Below are positions 56,040 through 64,000 of a DNA stretch of 64,000 nt, in pieces. Under the pieces are notes generated by a model, which did no database searches, was not told the origin of the DNA, and saw only the letters and a list, made by a program, of their open reading frames with translations. The position numbers were made by a program, and so were the translations under genes. This DNA comes from Dreissena polymorpha. Taxonomy: Eukaryota; Mollusca; Bivalvia; Myida; Dreissenidae. The DNA lies in NCBI RefSeq assembly GCF_020536995.1, contig NC_068360.1, positions 1,937,792 through 2,001,791 of the forward strand, read 5' to 3'. Each line of letters begins with the position of its first letter. The first letter of the stretch is position 1.

Positions 56040-57777
56040 GACAACAATATAACAACACTGACGATATATACTGCGATACGCATCATCACAGCTGTTGTGG
56101 TATCCAATAAAGCGAACTGTTGTTGTATTGAATACAATAAATACAGTCTACATCAACGCTTTCTAGAAAGAAATACTTGTTCCGGTATAAATTCTTGTTA
56201 ATGTTCTTATTCTTGTTCCATATATGATTTAGGATATTGCGGACATTCCGATGTAAGGTATGGTTATTCTTAATCTGTGTAATTACCGGTAAACTTCAGG
56301 AAACAGATTCGTTTATATTGCATCAGAATACAAAATATTCAATATAATAATACACATACGTTTTCATGCCGGATATGTTAACAAGGCGCTGAGCGAACAA
56401 AGGTTTGTAATTTAACATATCTTACCCTTTACAAATATATTTTATCCCACGTTTACAGCGAATTCGGTTGATTAAAGCTCCGTTTAATAAATTTCTGCAA
56501 TAAACCGCGGCACGTGCTACGTTGTTAGGCTACGTTGTAAACAAATGTATTTCCTTGTATATAACAACTAAATGTTATATTGTTGATATAAAACTTTTAG
56601 ATTTACAATTCAGAATGAATACAATAGTAATTAATAATGCACGACTATTTGTCACAGAACGATATTTTGATTTAAAAAAAAGATAATTTGATCAGCGGTT
56701 ATTTTTGGAACGCGGAGTAACATTCCATACATAGATGGTGACGTCACTACGTTATTATCAGTTAGACCGATGTGACACAATGCGCGGAGTAATACACTTA
56801 CCTTGGTTACACTACAGTCATTATCAAAGTTCGACAAACACTCATGAAAACTTATTTTGTTTAAATGAAAAGGTTAACTGAATAAAAAGTGGGATAAATA
56901 GAATAATAAATAAGTGTTGGTTAAAGATCAGGTTTATCATGCTCGGCACGAAAACAAAAAAGCGCTCGCCATGGCTCGTGCTTTTTGTTTTCTAAGTCTC
57001 GCATGATAAACCATAAACACTGAATTATGATAGACAGTTTCTTGCAATATCACTATGTATCTGTGTTAATCATGATATGCTGTGTTGTTAGTGTGGTATT
57101 CTTAATGGTAATGGTGGTATTGAGTCTGCTTATGATGGTAGTATGTCAGTTTATGATAGTATGTTTTCTATGTACAAGATAACTACTGATGCAAAGCATC
57201 AAAGGGCGTCGGGAATTTCAGTGTAAAAGGCACTCAATGAAGTTACATGGAACGATACTGTAAATATTAATATATTGGCCGATTATTTTAAACAAAATAG
57301 AAAAAAGATACTGGTATAACCATTATCTATGATGTTGTGTTATAACCCCCAAATTACCATTATCTATGATGTTGTGTTATAACCCCCAAATATTTCATAG
57401 TTCATTTTATTTACAATGGTTTCCTCTTTTTACTGGCATCCGTGTGCAGTTTTCATTAATGGAACAGACCTGTGTAGGTTTTAAAAAATCTGCTTCATCT
57501 TGTAAGCGTAATTTCATATTTTTCTCAACTTCAAGGGGAGATGATTCTGAACTTATTGTTACGTTGCTCATTTACGATAGGGGTTGAGTACTCATTGATA
57601 TGAAAACACGGTAAAAGTTTTAATGTGTTTACGACCCCCCACCCTCTCACACATATATTTCATGGGCATAATAAAAGTAAAAAATGGTTACAATAAAACA
57701 GCATATTTATTTAAACTAAAATGTCTACATCAAAACAAAAAGTTTACATAGACCACAAATAAAATAATTTGATTCTA
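56040..57777. other. Intergenic with small repeats
   Basis: A fold-back of about 80 bases lies at 56932-57012 (GGTTTATCATGCTCGGCACG against CGCATGATAAACC, plus AAAACAAAAAAGC against GCTTTTTGTTTT). A 37-base perfect tandem duplication starting ACCATTATCTATGATGTTG lies at 57319-57392. The frame at 57366-57587 is not supported as a gene. Confidence 0.45.
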
Positions 57778-57845
57778 CTGGGGCTCGAACCTTGGGCCTC
57801 TAACATGTGAAGCGAGCGTGTAAACACTACACTACGGAACAGCTT
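57778..57845 (-). repeat. tRNA-Val-like pseudogene or SINE head
   Basis: On the minus strand GTTCCGTAGTGTAGTGTTTA, then CGCTTCACATG with a CAC anticodon position and AAGGTTCGAGCCCC. This is a Val-type layout, but the 3' acceptor strand does not pair with the 5' strand. Confidence 0.45.
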
Positions 57846-58650
57846 GAAAAATCAGCTTCTTACTAACATATTAATAAGTGACTGTGGTGTAACGGTTATC
57901 AATAAAGCAATAAACCGTGTAATTGCCGTCGTTTTGTAAAATTGAAGAAAATACGCGTTAACCAAAACTCGAACAGCAAAAGTCTGCGCTATTGTTACAA
58001 AAACCACAAAATAAATATATTTTGATTATGTTTTGTTTTTATACAAAACCAGAAAGTTTCACCGGTTCGCGTATTTGCCCAGATCTTTTATTATTGCCCA
58101 GTCCCTGTGATCAGTTATTAATTAAAAGAATTAGCTTTGCATAATTGGCAATAAATGTTGAAGTAAATGTATTAGGCACAAATGCAGTACTTATTTACAC
58201 TAATTTACACAAAAAATCACCACTATGCAAGATATTCTGACAACAAAAATATATACATTGATCGGTAAAATAACTTCTCCTCCCATAAGCGATAGAAAAC
58301 GTATTACATACGAGTCGCCGCAATTCAGTGCGACGCCAATGATTTAATGCTGTTTGTTTATGATGGGATTATGTGTCACGGCCGTAAATAACGGGCGTCA
58401 CATCTTTTTTGAGATGCATTAATAAATGAGCCAATGCTACTTCCGAGGTGGTGCTCAGTCCCGAATGTTTTCAAATTTAACGGATAATTTTACAAGTTGA
58501 TAAGTTGTATATGTTTTTGCATCATTTTTATAAATCGGCCAATGTAGTGCGATTCAGCGAAAATAAATTCACCCAAAACTGTACAGAAACATACAACCCA
58601 TTTGGAAACGTAAGGACCTTTATAAGTTGTAGCATGGTGGAGTTGTAATG
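57846..58650. other. Intergenic, no gene seen
   Basis: AT-rich; nothing supported. Confidence 0.35.
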
Positions 58651-58654
58651 CTGT

Positions 58655-59035
58655 TTGACTGCTGTTACAGCTACTGATCAGCTAGTGTTATATCAAGCGC
58701 TATTTTTTTTACAGCTATTGAACAATCACTCGCTATGCTGTTCAAGCTATTCAACCATCAGTCGCTATTATGTTACAGCTATTGAACAATCCATAACCCT
58801 GCTGTTACAGCTTTTCGACAATCAATCGCTATTCTGTTCCTGCTTTTGAACAATCAATTGCTATGCTGTTTCTACTATTGAACAAGCAATCGCTATGCTT
58901 CTCCAGCTATTTAACAAACAATCCCAGCTTTTGAACAATCTATTGATCAATTGCTATGCTGTTCTAGCCATTTTAGAAACACATGTTTTTGCTATTTAGC
59001 AATCAATTGCTGTGATGTTTCAGGTGTTGAATATC
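58655..59035. repeat. Degenerate minisatellite upstream of the SLC1 start
   Basis: About eleven imperfect units of roughly 33 bases, built on GCTATTGAACAATCAATCGC plus TATGCTGTT. It ends about 45 bases before the first coding ATG and so probably lies in the leader or promoter. Confidence 0.7.
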
Positions 59036-59080
59036 AACTCGTTAGGCGTGTAAAGGTATTGAGAAACCAGCCTCCCAGCC

Positions 59081-59980
59081 ATGGGGACTTGTGATAAAAT
59101 CAACGCGATCATCAGAAACAACCTCAGCCTGATCCTCACCCTGTTGGGTGTGGCTCTAGGGCTGGGGGTGGGGTTTGCAATCAGACCCGCCCACCCCTCG
59201 GAGTCAGTGCTAATGTGGCTTGGTAGGTACTCAACTATTTTAGTGCAAAATAAAGCACACGTTATCATTGATACTCTGACAGTAAGAAACCACTTGTAGT
59301 AAGATTATGTACATTCCAGATCCTCAAACCGGAATTGTGTTACTGGTATTGTAAATAAATGAAAGAAATCCTCACAGCTTTGATTTCCTTGAGTGTCCAC
59401 AAACACAGCGCGGTTACTCAGACTGATGTAGTTTTGTTGTGTTTCAGGACTGCCCGGTCAGTTGTACCTGAGACTGCTGAAGATGATGATAGTACCACTG
59501 GTGGTATGCAGCGTCATCAGTGGTAAGGTCGAGCGATTATGCCAGTAGTTCAGTGTGCCTTACTATGTAAAGTACTATTTAAAGTAATTCGAATATATCC
59601 GATTGAAACTCTGCCTCTTTATAGGCTGAATTAACACAGGAAGTTGTCGATTGATACTACTTATTCAAGTGGAGAATTCCTATCTGCATGATGACGTCTC
59701 CCTGGTGTTTTCGGCCGGTCTTAGCATACGTACACTATTGAGCTTTGATTAAGAACTTCAAAGGAAGAGCATGTTGATGATACTATTGAAAATTATTGAA
59801 CATGATATAGAGTGGAGGATAATGTTGTGGTCATGATAATGATAACGAGGAGAAGGATATCAATGATGATGATGATGATGATGATGATGATGGTGATGAT
59901 GGTAATGATGGTGATGGTGATGATGATGATGATGATGATTATGATGATGATGGTGATGATGGTGATGATGGTAATGATGG

Positions 59981-60015
<35 letters not shown>

Positions 60016-63000
60016 GCTGTTGTTGTCGTTGTTCTTGGGTTACTGGGCTTAATGGTTGTGCATTAAGTGTCCTCCAAGATTAGTCCGCATGCTAAACAGG
60101 GACGACACTCTTCTCTTTTTCTGTATTTTTCGTTTAAAGAAAGTCTCTTTTAAACGATAATTCACTTCAGTCGGAAAGTGTCGTCAATAATTAGCTTGTA
60201 TAGACTGCACAGGACAATCTGGGTGACACTTACCGCACAAGTATTAAGCCCAATTTTCTCAGACCGAGGTTTAAATAAAGTATGATTCCATCCTAACATA
60301 AGGTTCACCGTTACGATTTGCAGGCACGTCATCCTTGGACCCTAAGGCCAACGGCAAGATCAGCATGGTTTCCTTTGTGTTCATATTCTCCACCAACACA
60401 ATAGGGGCGATATTAGGGGTGCTGGCATTCATCGCGTTTAAGCCAGGTAAGATAGGCTGCATCAATCTCCACCAACAGAACAGAACAGAACAGATCTTTA
60501 TTTCGACTTGTACAGAGTACATCGTCTGTCTTAGCCATGTTATATTATACATTTCAACTGGTCACGTGAAAAAGAAAGTGGGTGTACAATAATAATTAGT
60601 GTACATAACGTATTAAATAATACATGACAGTGGTTGGAAACAATCGCAATGTTAAAACATATTGTGACAGGTGGCAATCGATTATCATGCTGTTTATATT
60701 TATGTAAAATAAACCAAAATGGAGAGTTGATTATCTTACGCATATAAAGTGGATGAATATGCTAATAATATTGATAGACAGTGCACATTTTTTTATGACT
60801 CTGCATTTAAACTCATAGAGAAAAACATTATTATTAAGGTACTGGTAATTTTCAAAAATGTACGCAAATCCATATTCGTTCAGCAGAGTTTTTACATTCG
60901 TGACCCAATTTGTCTTCCCACTAATACAATATTTAAGGGCCTCGTTATACACAACTCTCAATAGAATATTATCACTGTCTTTGATTTTTAATCAATATTT
61001 GATTATTCTTATGTATCTGTGAATATTCAGTGGGTATCTGCCCAGTTCGCCGCACACTGCAGCAGAACACGCATTACTTCTTACGCTTAATAATCTTTAA
61101 AAAAAAAATAAGGTGTATTCTTTCTAATTCTTTGGATTTGGTATAACCCCAAACTTTCGCAAAATAACGCATACTTATATCCAGTTCTGTTGCAGGTAAT
61201 TCAAACCAGAAGCTGGTCGCTAAATCTAGCCTTTTATCTCGTTCGGTTGAGACCCAGGATATATTTGCAGATCTACTCAGGTATGGTCACGTATACACGT
61301 TTTAACGAATTATCAGTTACAAAAAGTAGCAACCGCATCCGCAGCAATCATCTGTGCAACAAGCAATCCACATTTTCAAAGCGTATTCGCATGTTTCAAC
61401 ATGGACATATTCACGAATCCTTGAAACCATTATCAATACATCACACAACACGCATGGATATGTAGTCGTTAGCAGTGTATATACACATTCGTTCATACAA
61501 ACCAGTATTGCGTTACTTTGTTGACTTCAATATTTATCTACAAGACAAGTGTAGTTGTAAACGACAAATTGTCCAAAAACGTGACTGAAACTGTCCCCTT
61601 GTTATACTTAGTTTAACCGTACAGTTCCCGCCCTTATGTTCCACAGGAACCTAGTACCGGACAATCTATTCGAAGCCTCATTCCAGCAGACGGTAACGAC
61701 TTACGTTCCTATTACGACACTTAACGCCACGTCCAACGAGACTATCACGTCGTTCAAGAGATCGTCAGGCTTTAACCGGGGACCGAATCTTATAGGTATT
61801 ACATTATAAATTTAATTAAAAAAATATTCAAGTAATTAAATAATATTAACATATTTTATAAACAGCTTAGTTTTTGTCTTTCGCATTCCTGATTTTCGTA
61901 TTCTCCGTATCTGATATTCGCCTTTTTCAGTTTTGATATTCGCATTGTTTATGTCTAGGTGGAGCATTTCTAGGTCCGGTGTTTGTCTTTTCAAGGTTTT
62001 ATATTAACCTTCCATAGGTCTTCTATGTGCATTTTTAATGTCTGATATTGGTTTTTTACAGGTCTGATATTCGCCTTTGCCAGATTTGATATTCAAGTTT
62101 CCCTGGTCTGATATTCGCCTTTTCCTGGTCTGATATTCGCTTTTTCCTGACATGATATTCACTTTTTCCTAGTCTGATATTCTTCTTTTCCAGTCTTATA
62201 TCCGCCTATTCCTAGTCTGATAATCGCTTTTTCCTGATATGATATTTGCTTTTTATCTGGTCTGATATACGCTCTGTCCAAGTCTAATACTCGTATTTTC
62301 CTGATCTTTTATTTGCATTTTCCTGGTCAGATATTCGCTTTTTTCTGGTCTAATATAGGCCTTTTCCTTGTCTGATGTTCGCTTTTTCCTGGTCTGATAT
62401 TCGCCTTTGCCAGGTCTGATATTTGCCTCTTTCTTATCTGATAATTTTCTCTTTCGGTCTGATATTTTCATCTTTCAGGTCTGATATTTTTCTTTTTCAG
62501 GTCTGATATTTTCCCATTTTAGGTCAGATATTTGTCTCTTTTAGGTCTGATATTATTTTAAGGTCTCATAGTTGCCTCTTTCGGGTCCATATTTGTCTCT
62601 TTCGGGTCTGATATTTGACTTTTTTGGTCTACTATTTGTCTCTTTCAGGTCTGATATTCTTTTAAGGTCTAATATTTGCCTCTTTCAGGTCGGATATTTG
62701 TCTCTTTTAGGTTTGGTATTTGTCTCTTTAAGGTCTGATATTTGTCTCTTTTGGGTCTAATATTTTCCTCTTTTAGGTCTGATATTTGTCACTGTCAGGT
62801 CTGATATTCATTTAAGGTCGCATATTTTCCCATTTCAGGTCGGACATTTGTCTCTTTTAGGTCTGGTATTTGTCTATTTTAGGTCTGATATTTGCCTCTT
62901 TCATATCTGATATTGTTTTAAGGTGTTATAGTTTCCTCTTTTATGTCTGATTTTTGCCTCTTTCGGGTCTGATATTTGCCTCTTTCATGCCTGATATTTG

Positions 63001-64000
63001 CCTCTTTCGGATTTGATATTTGCTTCTATCAGACCTTGTTATTTGCCTCTTTTGGGTCTGACATTTGCCTCTTTAGGGTCTGAAATTTAACTCTCTCAGT
63101 TCTGTCATTTGCCTTATTTAGGTCTCATATTCGCGTGCACACTATTGGGTATCGCCGCCGCCTCGCTGCGGGACAAGGGCAAACCAGTCATCGACTTCTT
63201 CGAGTCCAGCACACAGATACTGATAGCTGTCCTGCGCTGGTTTCTATGGTAGCACTGCTTTAAGTTCATGGTTAAGTAATCCTTCTGATTAGCTTTTGCC
63301 GGTATTGGGTTGTTTGTAGTGCGTTCAGTGTTCTTTGCAGTCATTTGCACGTTAAGTGCAATAACTTGTTAATCGTACTTGCTCACATGTAAAACTAATA
63401 CACAAATACCTTTGTAACACCTGTTGTATGACTGTAAATGGTTATGCTGAACGTCGGCGTTATTACTGCAATTTGTAATAGTATTTTTCAAGCAAATTTT
63501 ACATCTTGTCGCTATGAAAATAGCAAACCATAGATGAACTTAAGTTACTAAGTTATTTATAACGACATTTAGTTATAGTTATAAACATAATTGTAATTAG
63601 TGTAATGTTGAAAGGTTACGAATTCAAGATTCCTAGAATGATTTTATTGATGTGTGTATTAACAGCCATGAAATGTAACCTTCTTCGAACAACGCCCTTG
63701 CACTGTGCCCAAAAAAGATTTAATCTTTAACTATGCTAGAGTTACCTCTAGCTCGAAAAGTGAATCTCTCTTCATAACAACCGGAACTAATCTTTCCAAA
63801 GGACGACGCCACTCGGGGTGCTTAGCCTCATTCTGGTGGCGGTCGCCAATATCAAAGACATCGGGGTTATATTCGGTGATCTCGGCATGCACGTGCTAGC
63901 GGTCACGGTGGCGCTGTTGCTGCAGCAGCTGGTTATAATGCCCATTCTGTACCTGGCGCTGACGAAGCGGAACCCCTATAAGCACCTGGCAGCGATATCG
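59081..64000 (+). CDS. SLC1-family glutamate/neutral amino-acid transporter, N-terminal 300 codons
   Basis: A Na+-coupled plasma-membrane carrier, incomplete at the window end. Coding exons are 59081-59222, 59448-59522, 60324-60446, 61196-61280, 61647-61795, 63122-63248 and 63802 to beyond 64000. All have GT/AG borders and matching phases. TM1 is LSLILTLLGVALGLGVGF. The hallmark GQLYLRLLKMMIVPLVV (TM2) and SLDPKANGKISM follow. TM3 contains FVFIFSTNTIGAILGVL. The extracellular loop has the sequons NAT and NET and the conserved DLLRNLVPDNLFEASF. TM4-5 parts are GLIFACTLLGIAA and ILIAVLRWFLWTTPLGV, then LGMHVLAVTVALLLQQLVI and YLALTKRNPYKHLAAIS. The N-terminal cytoplasmic part is very short (about 14 residues) compared with mammalian EAATs. 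The C-terminal hairpins that bind substrate lie outside the window, so glutamate versus neutral amino-acid preference cannot be told. Confidence 0.93.
59858..60012. repeat. ATG/GAT trinucleotide microsatellite in SLC1 intron 2
   Basis: Mostly (ATGATG)n with scattered GGTGATG units. The methionine-rich frame across it is an artefact. Confidence 0.95.
60042..60275. repeat. Fold-back MITE family B in SLC1 intron 2
   Basis: AGTGTCCTCCAAGATTAGTC, AGGGACGACACTCTTCTCTT, GTCGGAAAGTGTCGTC, AGACTGCACAGGACAATCTG and AAGCCCAATTTTCTCAGACC. It abuts the microsatellite. Confidence 0.75.
61885..63121. repeat. 22-bp minisatellite filling SLC1 intron 5 up to the exon 6 acceptor
   Basis: About 50 imperfect units of GGTCTGATATTTGCCTCTTT plus CA or TA. 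Left-hand units read GGTCTGATATTCGCCTTTTC. Every unit contains a pyrimidine run followed by TTCAGG or TTTAGG. The array runs directly into the real acceptor TTATTTAG at 63114-63121. The first bases of exon 6 (GTCTCATATTCGCG) match the unit GTCTGATATTCGCC. Confidence 0.92.

Noticed and set aside
59812-60066. 84-codon methionine-rich frame
   Set aside because: Translation of an ATG-type trinucleotide microsatellite inside an SLC1 intron.
62253-62760. Open frames on both strands with repeated units
   Set aside because: Both are readings of the 22-bp minisatellite in SLC1 intron 5.

Overview
This is a eukaryotic window, AT-rich, with short exons, long introns and many interspersed repeats. The repeat types and gene families suggest a bivalve mollusc. 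From memory, the two commonest fold-back repeats (ends TTAACCCATTTATGCC and TTCTGAGAAAACTGGG) look like those of dreissenid or related heterodont clams; I could not check this.

Layout. 1-2.2 kb: 5' part of a CR1/L2-like LINE, minus strand, cut by the window edge. 2.5-26.8 kb: a tandem set of diverged duplicons, all in one orientation. Each is built around a small two-exon KCTD7/14-like BTB gene followed (3') by a 17-bp minisatellite. One copy is open (23.1-24.1 kb), one carries a stop (13.5-14.5 kb), and one survives only as its 5' end (2.57-2.76 kb). A DD37D mariner (2796-10549), itself split by about 6.5 kb of nested repeats, has separated that last copy from its upstream flank. Between the duplicons lie a broken multi-copy gene of unknown function (14.8-16.6 kb), a TIR element with 161-bp internal repeats (16.96-17.55 kb) and a broken DIRS-like retrotransposon (17.55-19.06 kb). 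26.9-31.4 kb has no gene I can support and includes a mollusc-type tandem repeat. 31.4-32.9 kb: an intact leucine-rich-repeat membrane protein whose coding sequence lies in one exon, minus strand.

37.4-50 kb is the most interesting part. Two paralogous genes for small secreted proteins with 14 identically spaced cysteines are arranged head to head (37403-39020 minus, 40579-43111 plus). They differ in one intron and share a 1.56-kb upstream region. Next comes a three-exon Ly6/uPAR-type GPI-anchored protein gene (45075-49958), whose second intron holds a 1.2-kb near-perfect palindrome flanked by an 8-bp target duplication. 50-59 kb is repeat-rich and intergenic, with tRNA-derived elements that carry terminal inverted repeats. 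59081 to the window end: the first seven coding exons (300 codons) of an SLC1-family glutamate/neutral amino-acid transporter. Its fifth intron is largely a 22-bp minisatellite that ends on, and resembles, the exon 6 splice acceptor.

Exon models were built by hand from splice-site phase and protein similarity. No database or transcript was consulted. Family names rest on recognised motifs.
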